From the NCBI GenBank assembly GCA_023212695.1, contig JALCCG010000189.1, positions 1 through 41,815 of the forward strand: DNA of 41,815 nucleotides. Direction: 5' to 3'. This DNA comes from Sporisorium sorghi. Lineage: Eukaryota; Basidiomycota; Ustilaginomycetes; Ustilaginales; Ustilaginaceae. Shown in pieces: positions 10,002-21,700 of the stretch. The translations under genes and the position numbers were made by a program. The notes below the pieces were generated by a model. It worked only from the letters and a program-made list of their open reading frames with translations. It searched no databases and was not told where the DNA came from. Each line of letters opens with the position of its first letter. The stretch's first letter is position 1.

Positions 10002-10686
10002 GTTGGTCTCGGCTGCGATGCTTGGCGTGCACTCTGACGCCGATGCCAGCGAGACAAGGAGCTCTTCGCACTCGGCATAAGTTCCAGCTGCACGCCGCGC
10101 CATCACACCCCTTTCATGGCATTGACGCCGATGGCATAGATGATTCGAACAGCGTGTGAATCGCACATGCGGCGTCTTTGACCATCGTCGACACCATTGA
10201 CTGCAAGCTCTAAAGTCGCCGAATCCATTTTGGGCTCGTCGAAGTCCCTTTCAGTTGAGTTGCAAGTCGAGGCCTCCAGATGAAGACTCGTGGGACCGTC
10301 TCGCGATTCGATCACAGTCGGGCGCGACGGATAGGCTTGGTCGAACTCCTGTCCGTCTCGTCGTGAAGCCTTCTGCTTGGCCGAATCTCTTCCTGGGTAC
10401 CATGGCTCTCTCAAGAATGATTCGAAACTATAGCACCTCGACAGAAAGAGACCACGTCGACACCACAAAGACCTCGCATTCAAACCTGACTCAAAACCCT
10501 CCTCAACCGTCCAACCCCCCCCCCTCACTCGCCTCCATCCATCCCAAACGATCACACCCCACAGACACACTGAGCATACTCAACCAAAACATTCATTCTA
10601 AACACGTAGACAAGACATTTGCGACGAGAGGGAAATAAGAGGGGGAATTATAAAGATACTAAGAGCCACCAACCCAGCCACACCTT
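9046..10686. other. Intergenic: CAP-gene promoter side and H+-ATPase 3' side
   Basis: This 1.64-kb gap has no supportable coding gene. It contains the CAP gene promoter region (a weak TATA-like TTATATG lies on the minus strand near 9171-9177), a 33-A run at 9967-9999 and, next to the ATPase stop, its probable 3' untranslated region. Confidence 0.5.
9967..9999. repeat. A33 homopolymer
   Basis: Thirty-three uninterrupted A residues in an intergenic region. No duplicated flanks were recognised by eye. Confidence 0.9.
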
Positions 10687-13581
10687 CTACTGGGTCTTGG
10701 AAAGACGACGCGAGGCCTCCTGGGCCTGGATGCTTCCAAGGCGCTGCAGCTCGTTGCTCGACATGTGCACCTTCTTCTCGCCGCCAAAGCCGACCTTGCG
10801 CTGGGCACGCTTGAGGAACGTGGTGCGGTTCGAGTACAAGCTCTCGGCGCGCGACGTGGTGCGGCTGAGGCTCTCGTGAGCAGCAGCAGGCGTCTTCTGC
10901 GAGCGGATCTTGCGCAGCAAAAACTTGGCAAAGAACTTGACAAAGTCCATGGGGAAGTACCAGATGATGTTCCACACCCACACAATGCCGATCCAGCCGC
11001 CCTCGATCGAGTGGACGTTGGTGAAGCCCCAGTCACCGTAGGCGGCGATGATCGAAGAGATGAGCTGCGCAAGGCAGAAGGCACCCATGAGCGCAAACGA
11101 GGGGCGCTCCATCCACGAGAAGCCGTGCGAACGCGTAACGAAAATGAGCGCCTGCGCAAGAATGGCAACCTGGAGGTACATGATCATGTGCAGACGAGGG
11201 TCGTTAGGGTTGCCGTGCAGAGGCGTAACGTTGAACTTGTCCTCGAAGAAGGTCGTGTTGTAGATGACGGCGAACAGCGACAAGGTCGAAGCGACCTGGT
11301 ACAGACCGTACAGCGAACCGCAGAAGAAGAGCTCGGTCAGGTCCCAGTGCTGGGGCTCCAGAGCGGGCTTGACAGTGTCGAGCGAGAGCGTCATGATGGA
11401 ACCGTCGTTGAGGAAGGCGATGATCAGAACCATAAACGGAGGGAAGTCCGACTTCCAGATGAAAGCCAGCAGAGCGAAACCGACAACGACACGGATGGTG
11501 ATGGCAGCGGCGTAGGCAGCGTAGTTCTTCATACGACCGAAAATGATACGCGACTGGCGGATAGCCTCGACAATGGTCGACAGACCGGGCTCGGTAAGCA
11601 CAATGTCGGCAGCACCACGGGCAGCGTCGGTAGCACCCTCGACGGCCACACCGACGTTGGCACGGGCAAGCGCAGGAGCATCGTTGGCACCGTCACCAGT
11701 CATGGCAGTCAAGTGGCCCAGACCCTGGAGACGCTTGACAATCTCGTACTTGTGCTCGGGGAACACACCGGCGAAGCCATCGACGTCCAAAATCATCTCG
11801 TCGAGCGACTTGTAAGGCGAACCAGCGGGCAGGACACCGTCAACGAGAACCTTGGAGTTGAACATGCGGTCACCGAGACCAAGACGACGACCGGTCTCCT
11901 TGGCGATGGCGAGCTGGTCCCCAGTAACCATCTTGACGCGGACACCAAGAGCCTGGGCGTTGTCGAGCGTCTCCTTGGTGTCGTGGCGGGGAGGGTCAAA
12001 GATGGCAAGCAGACCAAGCAGCTCGAAGCCGTTGCCCTCGGCCTCAACCTCACCAGAGGGGACCTCCTCGAAGGCGACAGCAAGACCACGCAGACCACGG
12101 TTGGCAAACTCCTCGACATCGGCCTCGAGAGCGTTCTCCTGAGCCTCGGTCTTGTTGCGCTTGCAGAGGTCGATGATGATCGAAGTCATACCCTTGGTGA
12201 CACGCTTCATCTTGCCCGTGGCCTCCTCGAGGTATGTAATCTCGGTTCGCTTGTCGACGGGGTTGAAGGGCTTGAAGTCGAGCAGCTTGATTCCGTTGCG
12301 GGCCTCGGCGGGGTCCTTGAGGGTGCCGACGATGGTGGCGTCGATGGCGTCCTGGTTCTCAGTTCGCGAGGCGTAGGCGGCGAAGCGGATGACGTCCTCG
12401 ACGCTGGCCCAGTCCGAGTAGAGCTTGACGAGTTCCGTGTCGATGGTGAGCTTGTTGGTCGTGAGGGTACCGGTCTTGTCGGAGCAGAGGATGTCGACAC
12501 CAGCAAGCTCCTCGATGGCAGTGATACGGGTGACGATGGCCTTGTGCTTGGCGAGCTGCTGGGCACCGACGGCGAGGGTAACGGACAAGACACAGGGCAT
12601 GGCGATGGGGATACCACCGATCAAGAGCACCAAGATGTTGTCGATACCACGGCGGTAGCGGTAGCGGAAGCCAGCGTACAGGATGAGAATCTCGAGGACG
12701 ATGAAAAGACCAATGGTGACCATGCAGAAGAGACCGATGCGCGAAAGTACCTGCTGCAAGTGACCGGTGGTGTCGTCGTCCGAGCCAATGAGGGTAGCGG
12801 CACGGCCAAAGAAGGTGTTGGGGCCGGTCGAGATGACGACACCCTCAGCCTCACCCTGCTTGCAGATGGAACCGGAGAAGCACTGGTCGCCGAGCTTCTT
12901 GTTGACGGGGAGCGATTCACCGGTGAGCGAGGCCTGGTCGCAGGAAACGTTGATGGCGTCGAAGAGACGGCAGTCACCGGGAACGATGTCGCCGATCTTG
13001 AAGGCAATCACATCACCGGGGACGAGGTCGGAGGACTCGATCTCGATCCACTTGCCGTCACGCTTGCAGCGGGCCTTGGGGGCGAGCGAGTCCATGAGCG
13101 CCTTGACGGCGTTACCGGCGTTGCGCTCCTCGATGAAACCGATGGTGGAGTTGATAAGCAGCAGGAGGACGATACCAACAAAGTCTTGCCAGTCGGGAGC
13201 CCTGCCCTCACCGTTGGAGAGAGCGATGGCGACGATGGCGGCACCCTCCATGACCCACGAGAGCGGGTTCCACATGAAGGAGAGGAACTGGAGGATGGGG
13301 TTGGGCTCCTCGGTCTCGATCTTGTTGGGACCAAAGATGCCACGTCGACGGGTGCACTCCTCCTCGGTGAGACCGCCTTCGTTGCACTGGAGGAGGGTCC
13401 AGACATCCTCGAGCTCGATGGCCTCGATGTCGACCTTGGCCTTGTCGTAGAGGTCCTCGGCCTTGAGCTCGATGGTGCTCATGTCAACGAGAGCATGCTT
13501 GGGGGCGCTGTTGGCGTGCTCCTCGTCAATGTCTCGGTGCTTGGTGACCTTCTTTTCCTGCTGGGGCTCAACGTCCGACAT
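10687..13581 (-). CDS. Plasma-membrane H+-ATPase (P3A P-type), plant-like type
   Basis: Single exon of 964 residues. This proton pump uses ATP to build the plasma-membrane potential that drives nutrient uptake. The phosphorylated Asp is D368 in CSDKTGTLT; the actuator TGES (ASLTGESLPV) lies near 216 and the hinge is TGDGANDAPAL. Hydrophobic segments fit the usual ten-helix plan. Several blocks match the plant AHA subfamily rather than ascomycete Pma1: MWNPLSWVMEGAAIVAIAL, PDWQDFVGI, INSTIGFIEERNAGNA, FNPVDKRTEITY and FDPPRHDTKETL. The C-terminus is basic and Ser/Thr-rich (RRLSKTQ end), without the YTV 14-3-3 tail of plants. One oddity is that the nucleotide-domain KGAPE motif reads KGMTS from K463. 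Codon use is strongly biased, which suggests high expression. A TATA-like box lies about 95 bp upstream. Confidence 0.97.
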   Translation of the reverse strand: MSDVEPQQEKKVTKHRDIDEEHANSAPKHALVDMSTIELKAEDLYDKAKVDIEAIELEDVWTLLQCNEGGLTEEECTRRRGIFGPNKIETEEPNPILQFLSFMWNPLSWVMEGAAIVAIALSNGEGRAPDWQDFVGIVLLLLINSTIGFIEERNAGNAVKALMDSLAPKARCKRDGKWIEIESSDLVPGDVIAFKIGDIVPGDCRLFDAINVSCDQASLTGESLPVNKKLGDQCFSGSICKQGEAEGVVISTGPNTFFGRAATLIGSDDDTTGHLQQVLSRIGLFCMVTIGLFIVLEILILYAGFRYRYRRGIDNILVLLIGGIPIAMPCVLSVTLAVGAQQLAKHKAIVTRITAIEELAGVDILCSDKTGTLTTNKLTIDTELVKLYSDWASVEDVIRFAAYASRTENQDAIDATIVGTLKDPAEARNGIKLLDFKPFNPVDKRTEITYLEEATGKMKRVTKGMTSIIIDLCKRNKTEAQENALEADVEEFANRGLRGLAVAFEEVPSGEVEAEGNGFELLGLLAIFDPPRHDTKETLDNAQALGVRVKMVTGDQLAIAKETGRRLGLGDRMFNSKVLVDGVLPAGSPYKSLDEMILDVDGFAGVFPEHKYEIVKRLQGLGHLTAMTGDGANDAPALARANVGVAVEGATDAARGAADIVLTEPGLSTIVEAIRQSRIIFGRMKNYAAYAAAITIRVVVGFALLAFIWKSDFPPFMVLIIAFLNDGSIMTLSLDTVKPALEPQHWDLTELFFCGSLYGLYQVASTLSLFAVIYNTTFFEDKFNVTPLHGNPNDPRLHMIMYLQVAILAQALIFVTRSHGFSWMERPSFALMGAFCLAQLISSIIAAYGDWGFTNVHSIEGGWIGIVWVWNIIWYFPMDFVKFFAKFLLRKIRSQKTPAAAHESLSRTTSRAESLYSNRTTFLKRAQRKVGFGGEKKVHMSSNELQRLGSIQAQEASRRLSKTQ

Positions 13582-13671
13582 GATGGGCGATTATTGAAGG
13601 GGGGGGGGAAAGGGAAAGGGATGGAAAGGAGAGCTAAGGAAGCTTGTTGAATCTGGAAGAGATGCAACGAG

Positions 13672-13679
13672 TATTTATA
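13672..13679 (-). promoter_or_regulatory. TATA-like box of the H+-ATPase gene
   Basis: TATAAATA reads on the minus strand, 91-98 bp before the H+-ATPase start codon. The position and match suit a strong TATA-type promoter; no transcript start is visible from sequence alone. Confidence 0.5.
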
Positions 13680-14414
13680 GGCAGACGGGTGGGAGGAGAG
13701 GGGGAGAGTCAGCCAGCTGTACTTGTATGGGCTTGCTTTTGGCTTGCGGTGGGAAAGGTTGCAAAGTGGGCAATTGCCACAAATAGGGGAAGGCCGAGTT
13801 TCATATCTGCTCGTCCACAGCCTTTGCAGCAACGCGTGGGAGCAAGCTCTCACAAGTCGGCTTGGCTTGGGCTTGGCAAAGGCGGAAAGATGCGATAAGC
13901 TTTCCCCTTTGCCCTGCTGCTTTGCGGTGCGAGAGAAAGGGTGTGTGATCGGAAGCCGCTTCCCAGCCATCGAAGGGGGAGGGGGGGGAGAGAAGCAGCG
14001 CATTACAACCGGAGGTGCATGCGATTCGAAACTTACCCTGTAGCTGACTCTTTTTGAGTGTAGAGTCGAATTCGATTCAAGCTTAGGAAGCAAGGCAAAC
14101 ACAAAAGGTTGCTCGATCCTAGGAAATGACCAAATGGGAGAAGGAGGAGGGAGGAAAGGAATCTGCTTTCGACGCTCGAGAGGGCAGGGAGAGCTGAGAC
14201 GGCGCTTGTGCCTAATCTCTTTTTCCGTACAAAAGACGGAAAGACGGCAAGGGAGGAGGTGAAGGAGGTGAAGAAAGAAAGGAAGGTCCGAAGATGTTGA
14301 AGACGAGGAAGGATCACGCTACTATATACTCTTGCAAGCACCAACGGCGAGGAGGGGGGCGAAAAGGGGGACCAAGCGGCCAATCAAGCTCAAGCAGCAG
14401 CGAGGAGGGAACGG

Positions 14415-14418
<4 letters not shown>

Positions 14419-14459
<41 letters not shown>
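14419..14459. repeat. A41 homopolymer
   Basis: Forty-one uninterrupted A residues, the longest internal homopolymer in the window, about 840 bp upstream of the H+-ATPase start. Confidence 0.9.
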
Positions 14460-14460
<1 letters not shown>

Positions 14461-14728
14461 ACACAACCACGCACACACACTCCTAATGCAGAATCATTTT
14501 GGCCTTGTGCATGAGGACGGACATTGGGCCCCGGCAGCCAAAAGGACGGATGAGGGCAAAGGGCGGTCCGCTTCTATCGTCGGCACAACCGAAAAATGGG
14601 CGAAAAGGCAGCCAGCTTCCGGGCACACAGTCAAGCTGGCTGACCAACGACGGAAGGCGTCACTTTCTCCATATCTCGAAGACTCTTGGCCAATCTGCAG
14701 GCATGTGAAGTGCGGCCGAACAAGGTTT

Positions 14729-14761
14729 GCTGCTGCTGCTCGTCGTCGTCGTCGTCGTCGT
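14729..14761. repeat. (CTG)4 plus (CGT)n trinucleotide repeat
   Basis: Tandem CTG units pass directly into about seven CGT units. The tract is noncoding as far as can be seen. Confidence 0.8.
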
Positions 14762-14920
14762 CTCGCCGCTCCTGACACCTGCTAAAGGCCGGTCAAGCAG
14801 CTCAATAGAGCGGGTAAAGCGTGCAAGAGGAAAGAGACCAACACTCGAAACCACAAATGGTGGAGCGCCCAAAGACGGGTCCAGCGCCTGTCTCATGCAG
14901 GAAAAAGAAAAAGAAAGCGA

Positions 14921-14923
<3 letters not shown>

Positions 14924-14952
<29 letters not shown>
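14924..14952. repeat. T29 homopolymer
   Basis: Twenty-nine uninterrupted T residues, about 465 bp from the A41 run and opposite in sense. Confidence 0.9.
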
Positions 14953-15797
14953 GTGAGCACACATGTCCAACCATTTTTGGGCCTTTCCTTGGCGGTTTCG
15001 GCCAAATCTCTGCCCTCGCGTGGTGTCACATCTGCTCTAACCGACGCAGAAGAATGGAAAAGTTTTCTGCGTCATTTTTGTTGCTCTCTGATCAAAAAGA
15101 TAGCGAAACTTTCTTCTCGCAGTGCAAACGTGTCCGTCTTTTCGGCCTTACAGTAATCGCTCGCTCGCACCTCTTTTCTTGTGTCTCAGATTGACACCCG
15201 TCGAGAGTCGCTCTACGGAATACTGCCATGCGAAGCGAGCCCAGGGCGGGCGTCGAGGCTCGCCCTTTTCCCATCTTAGACCGATACAGCACCGTGTGAC
15301 GCTCTAGAATTCAGAAGCCCATGTCCGTTTGGGGCGACCAGGGGAACAGAAGCCAAGAGTGGGGGGCTGGAATGAAGATGCCGACAAGCTCCGTGCCTTG
15401 AACTTCATTTGCGGTCGGCCTTGCGAAACTGTACCTTGTGACGGATTGATCCGTTGTGCGAATGCAGGCTGTTTATCGTCCGGATGCTGACCGACTCTCT
15501 TCTCGCAGCAGCCTGCAGCAGTGCAGACAGACGACGAGCCAGGGGCGTCCAATCAGGAGAGGGCAGTAGCGTGCTGTCAGCTGCAGTGATCGACCATTGT
15601 TCTTGCTGCGGTCCGCGACACGCATTCACGGCCGCTAGAAGGCAAGCAGAAAAAATTCAAGCTGAGACTCTCGGAGTTGAGAGGGGCAGGCAGGCTGTAG
15701 AAGAAGAATGCAGCACCGACCCTTCTCTGGCAGCAAAGACCGCGCTATTTTTCTGGTTCTGGCTCGAAGACGTTCCACCGCACGAAGCAGTTCCCCC

Positions 15798-15827
15798 TTT
15801 TTTTTTTTTTTTTCTCTCTCTCTCTCT
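15798..15827. repeat. T16 followed by (CT)7
   Basis: Compound pyrimidine simple repeat on the plus strand. Confidence 0.9.
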
Positions 15828-16722
15828 CGAATATTTGGCCGGCCTCTTGTTGTTTTGAAGTTTCGACTCTCGCTGCTCGACAATGCGTCTTGCACTCCGA
15901 GAGGTCGTTGCATGTGCAGCGAGGACGAGCAGCTTCCTGCGTCTCTGCATGCAAAGGTGATGAAGAGCACTAAGGCGTACGCGGATTGGAGGCAGCCCAA
16001 AGCAGTTTTTAGTTTCTAGCTCAGGGGCCACCGACAGACAATTGGAGACCACAGCCAACGACAAGAAAAATCAATTTCGGCTCGAGCCTTTTTTGTCTCT
16101 CTCTCTCTCCTCCATACTTAGCCCTGCTCTTGGCGAAAAGGACCCTTGCCAAGAGAGCGCTAGGAATGCTTGGCCTTGCCATAGGCGAGAGATCCTATCC
16201 CTCCATCAATCAATCCCAAGTCACCCCATGATGCTCGCTTCGCTATCGCTCTCAAAGGAGGCTGTTTCCGAAATGTAGACAACGATGGCTCTTCGAGAGA
16301 GTGGCGTTTTGGGTGGGACACTCTGCACTGCACAGTCGATCTCTCTCTCGAGCGGGGCTCTCTCTGAGTTGCGATTGTGCGGCGAGACAGGCACGTCGGT
16401 CGCCGGTCAATCTCGACAGCGAAAAATTTGCAGCCCGTCGACCTGTCTGCCTTTGCCTCTCACGACGGCCAAATTGGAAATCATGGCTGGAGGTGCGTCG
16501 ACTTTGCAAAGACGCAAGTGGATTTTGTATTTTTTTGTTATTTTTTTGAGGTTGCAGATTTTTGCAGATTTTCGTGGGTCAAGGGTTGGCGCCCACGCCA
16601 TCCTCGCCACCAAGCGGGGAGCCTCGTTCGCTTCTTGCGGTCAGTCTCTCTCTCTCTCTCTCGCTCACAATGAAGCTGTCGGAGAATTTTCCGCTCTCGT
16701 GGGAGGTTGCCCTTTTTTTTCC

Positions 16723-16741
16723 TTTTTTTTTTTTTTTTTTT
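16723..16741. repeat. T19 homopolymer
   Basis: Nineteen T residues, preceded at 16713-16720 by a further T8 separated by CC. Confidence 0.9.
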
Positions 16742-17476
16742 CTTCGCGTGGCTTGCTGGACGAGACACCACCGACGCTTGTCCTTTTTCTCTCTGGAGGT
16801 CTTGAACCACTAAGTCCGACCGGGTTTTCTTCTCGACTCGCGGCCTAGCCTTTCTACGGACCGCTCGCCATCCTTCCACTGCCATTGGAAGGCACGCTTA
16901 TCGCCTCGTTTGGCGAATCTGATTGGAACCCGAAAAAAGATGCGGGCAAGGTTGCAGAAATTGGAGCATGAAACTTCCACGGCAACGAGCATGCCATGCA
17001 AGCCTGCCGAGAACCGACATGTCGAGATGCCGAGCATGTGTGTCAAACCACAAGGAGAGAAACGCGCCCACACGAGCCCCCTCGATTATGAACAGACCCA
17101 CCTTCCAGCATGTACTGATGTCGCCATCTGACAAGCACGCACGCAGGATCGCTTTGGTTGTTGTTCGGGTCGGTGGGTGGCGCCCAGAGGCATTTGTCAG
17201 AGCTGTTCACGCTGTCTCTTCAGCCCGACACGGCTTTGCCTCCCGATGGATTCGATTGGACTTACGATAACGCTCTCATGCTCTTCCAGCGCCGACACTG
17301 GTCCGTCGAGTAAAGACGGTCTTCGATATCGCTGAGCACTCAGCTTGACTCTTGATGCGCGGGAGATTTGATTGAGAGGACGGTCCCGGATCCACTTGCA
17401 ATCCCCACGGTGCCCAGCGACTCGTTCGTAATCGATCCAACCATCGCCCGCGTGGGCAGCGAGTGACGTGCCACGG

Positions 17477-17504
17477 AAAAAAAAAAAAAAAAAAAAAAAA
17501 AAAA
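17477..17504. repeat. A28 homopolymer
   Basis: Twenty-eight A residues in the gene-poor region between the ATPase promoter and MDM34. Confidence 0.9.
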
Positions 17505-18738
17505 CCGCCTTTTTCTTCAGTCTTGGCTGCGGACCCTTCCGCCATCTCCATACTGCCCACAACGCTTGCGGTGTCTGCTTCCCACCCAGCTTGCGTGCGG
17601 GGAAAAGGATCTCTCCATCCAGTTTCGAATCCACACAATCGTTCGCCGCGATCCATTGCAACTGCCGCGAACTGGCTTGGCATCCCGTAATGTGATCCCC
17701 AGCTCGTGTGAACGGGGACGATCGGACGTCGTTCGGTCTTGATCCACCGCTTCGAATCGACAATGTCGCGGTACCACTGCTTCGCTTTCGGGGCACAAAC
17801 ATTCTCTGCGTTGGTCTTGGCATGGTTGTCAACCCTCAACCCTCGACCCGGTGCCAAGAGAGAGCAGCGTCGATGGGTGTGGAATGGCCAAAAGCATTCC
17901 ACTCGCTCTTCTTTGGATCGAGGCCTGTAACGTTGCCCCACGATCTCATCCCAGAGAGGTTGTGGGCGATGCGGGTCCCCACCGGCTCAACCTTTCGCTG
18001 TCGCACAGATCGCACGAGCAGTCTCGTTCTTCATCCTAGCAGAGTTGTCGCTCATGAGCAAGCCGAGCGGAACCTCATTGAGATCGTCAATTTCGTCGCC
18101 GTTGCGCAATTTTCGCCCCTGTGAGACTCCCTCGACCAACACACCGCTTGAAAAAAAAAAAGGCGTGGGCACGCACCTGTTCAACAGCGCACGCTGCCAT
18201 GGTGATGCCAAGAACTCTCCTGCTCGCGGCACCCGCAGCGCTTCAGCCGCAGGGTTGTCTACACTGGCAGGTAGCGGGGCGCGGCTGATTCCGCAGGCTT
18301 GTTCGTCGCTGTCATGCTGTCCCGATGATCACGCAGCGCCATTTCCACGCTAGCGCAGCCAAGACTCTCTCGTTACTTCGCTTGCCGTGCGTGCCTCCCA
18401 TCCACCCGAAAGCGTGGGATGCGATCCTGCCAAGCCACGCCATTTGCGAACGGATCGGCTCGCAGCTTCCGAACTCGCACCGCCGACGCCGAAAGCCTGA
18501 CGCAGCTTCGCCTCCGCCCAGCATGGCATTCTTCGCAACGACCAGCCGAGCTTGGCGTCCCCCTCAACCGACTTGCCAAGCCGTCCACGCGCGATCCTAG
18601 CGCCGCTCGCGCCCATGCCACGCAATATCAACGCTATCAGTCTGATCCACCGACCAGTCTTGCAAACGCACATCTGCCATTGAGCAAAGAAGGGTATCTA
18701 AAAAAACAAAACTCTAAGCCACCTCAACTCCAACGTCA

Positions 18739-21700
18739 CTACTCATGGATTGCCTCCCACCTTAGCGCACTCAGCCGTGCAGCCTCGGACGGCGGGCCCA
18801 TGCTATCGGGCCTGCTCCTCCTCCTCACATTCTTGATCCCCGATCTGAGCCCTTTCGTCGACGCATCCGTCACCACCGACGCCGTCGATGCTGACGACGC
18901 AGGCGCCTGGAACGCCTTCGGGCCCGAGCCGGCGTAGCGCGAGAAGCCGTACTCGGCCGAGCTGGCCGGCGAGCCCTCGCGATCCTCCTCCCCACCTGCT
19001 TTGCCCGCTTGCGACGCCGCTACGCCATCCTCCGGCGAGCTCGACGCTCCAAGCTGGAAAGTTCGTCTCCGTCGAGCAGGCAACGACGACGAGGGCCCGC
19101 CCGAGTCCGCCTCGCGCTGCGTCCTCTGCTCCAACACAGCAGACACCTGCGAGCTCCCCACACCAACCTGCCCTCCTTTCTTGCCCTGCTTCGCCATCGC
19201 CCCAGCCTGCGAGCTCCCACTCGTAGTCCCCGTGCCACTCGCCGTACTGCTGCCCACAGCACTCGCACTCCCCGATCCCGTCTGCCACCCGGGCGTCACC
19301 GGCGCACTGCGCACCGTGAAGTGCTCCATGTTGCGCGTGAACGGACTCAACGTGTGATTCGACTTGACCAGATCCAAAAAGTGCGCCGAGGCATCGATCG
19401 ACAGATGAGTCGGAGCGACGCCCGCGCCCTGTGCGCCTCTGCTGTGCCCGGTTGTCTGTGGACTGTTGCCCGCGCTTGCAAACGCTCCCGCGACATGCGA
19501 TGCGCCTCGCGGACTGCCGTGGTGCAGGCTCGAGTCGCGGAACGGCGAGGTGGAGAGCATGTCTTGCGCTGTACCTGGCGACGTCGAGAAGGCTGCAGAA
19601 GGACGCAGAGGTGGGCTGCGCTGCCATGACGACGACTCGCCAGGCGGAGAGGTCGCACATGTGATGAAGCCGGGACGAGCTGCGGCCGAGTCGCGGTTTC
19701 GAGCCGGAGTGGCAGACAGGCCAGGACCCTCGCCGCGACGTTGTGGCGCACCGCTGCCACCACCCATCGTCTGCGAACATTGGTGATGGGCACTCTTGTT
19801 CTTGCGGAACGTGATGCCCGAATTCGACTGTGCATCGGACGAGTTCGCCGCTCGGACAGCCGCATCGTACCTGCTGGGCATGTCCCAGTTATGCGACTGA
19901 GACGATGTGGGAGCAGTGCTGGCAGCGCTTTGGTCCCAGTGCAGGTCCTGACTCGAAAGATCGCGATACGACGACTCTCGACTCGTCGAAGGTGGGCGGG
20001 CATTCGTTGCGCCTCTCCTCCTCGAACTCGAACCGGACACCGATGAACGCCCTGCGTCGAGAACATGCTGATGAGAAGCATCGCTGCTATGATACGACTC
20101 GGGCGGTAGATCGAGCAGGCTGTCTTCGCTGCTGTCGCGCGAGACAAACGCGGCTTCGAGGTGCGGCGAGTCATGGATGCCTCGGACCGTGTTGGTGCGG
20201 GAGCTCTGTGCGCCCATCGTAGCACTGCCGTAGTCCGAACCAAAGCGCGTCGCACCCGTTCTTGCGGAAGGTGTGCCACCGTACTGAGAAGGTCGCGCGG
20301 TATCTTCATCGTCCCAATCCACCTCTGGTGGCTGTACCTTGCTTGCAATGTGGTAGACGCGCGGCCTTGTGACAGTACCTCCACCCACTGCAGGGATGGT
20401 TTCGTACACCACTTCGGGCCCGGGTCTCCTTCGCTGCGCAGATGTGCCAGCCGACCTCTCGGAGCGGCTAGAGGAGGGCCTTCGAGCGCCCGCAGTTGAC
20501 CGCCCAGAGATGGAGCCACGCTTGCTGCGCTTGCTGCGCTTTGTAGATAGCTGAGGTTCGTCGTCAAAGATGATGGAAGAGGCACGGTTGAGCTCGTGTG
20601 TATCTGAGAAGGCGGCAGATGCAGGCGGATAGCCAAAGCGAGTATAGTCGATGGAAGTATCGACGAGACCAGCGCCCTCTTGCACGTCTAGGTCGGAGAC
20701 GTCATCGGCAACATCGTCCGAGGCTGCATCGAGATCCGAGTCGGTGGTCACGTCGTCTTGGGTGCGGTCACCGTCTTGCGAGTCGCTGTGCTCGTCTTGC
20801 TCATGGTCATCCTCTGAGCCACCTTGATCGGAATGCCGTTCCAAGTCTTCAAACACAGCAGCGCCGTCGAGATCAATATCGTGCCTCTCTGGCGCGCGGT
20901 CCAATGTGGGCGAGGCGGTCAAATCCTTGAGACCGCCAAGGCCGCGTTGGGCCAAGCGACCAAGACCAGAAAATCCGCTATGGGTAGGCAGATCGTCTGG
21001 ACGCAAGCCATAGGTGGGGTCGTAGTTTTCAATGTCGGGAAAGGCGGCACCGAATGGGGATGCGTGTGTGGTAGCAGGTTGGCCGTGAAGGAAGACGGCG
21101 GATGTAGAGGCAGCTTTAGCGACATGACGAGGACGTCGCATGCTCGGGCGTGGCTTCTGAGGAGACCGGCTGGGTGAGACGGCAGAGCCAACGACGCTTC
21201 CACCTGCCTTTGCATGCTTCTTGCTTCTGGACTGATTTCGGCGCGGTGTCCCTCCGGGCGCCGATGCGATCTCGAGAACAGCCAACGGCTCGCTGTTGGA
21301 GCGAGTCAGCGTAGGCTCCTTGGGTGGTGAAGCTTGATCATCTGCCGCTCCTGCCTTTTGCTTGCCCTTGTCCTTGTCCGACTTGACCTCGCCGCTAAGC
21401 CACTTTTGACTGAGCCTGTGGATGATGCCGGGCAGGTCCTCTCTGAACATCTCGCGGAGCTGACCCTCGATCTCTTGCTGCAAGTACTTTTGGATGACGG
21501 CGACACTGTCGAAGGTGGAGCTGACCTGTACGCTTTCGAGCGGATCGTTTTTGAAGACGAGCGTGATGCCTTTTGCTTTGGAGACGACAAGCACTACGAT
21601 GGCACGAAGCTTGACCGAGGAGAGACGGAGATGCATGGGCACGATGAGCGGCGCCGCAGCGAAAAGGATGCCTCTGGAAGCGTTGGATGAAGGAAAGAGA

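Larger units (their letters stand above)
13582..18738. other. 5.2-kb gene-poor region upstream of the H+-ATPase
   Basis: No open frame here shows family likeness, biased codon use or a plausible exon chain, and several of the longer frames run through homopolymers. The region holds the ATPase promoter (minus strand) on the left and the MDM34 3' flank on the right. It is rich in simple repeats: A41 at 14419-14459, CTG/CGT repeats at 14729-14761, T29 at 14924-14952, T16 plus (CT)7 at 15798-15827, T19 at 16723-16741, A28 at 17477-17504 and several short CT tracts (16098-16110, 16340s, 16647-16662). It could be a long regulatory region or contain an unrecognised noncoding transcript. Confidence 0.5.

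Noticed and set aside
10765..13650. 961-codon open frame on the plus strand opposite the H+-ATPase gene
   Set aside because: It lies almost exactly antisense to the ATPase, and its translation is a Gly/Val/Asp/Glu/Leu-rich sequence without domains. Strong codon bias in the sense gene removes antisense stops, which explains it.
17276..17941. 221-codon minus-strand frame in the gene-poor region
   Set aside because: It reads through the A28 homopolymer as poly-Phe and has no domain likeness or coding-type composition.
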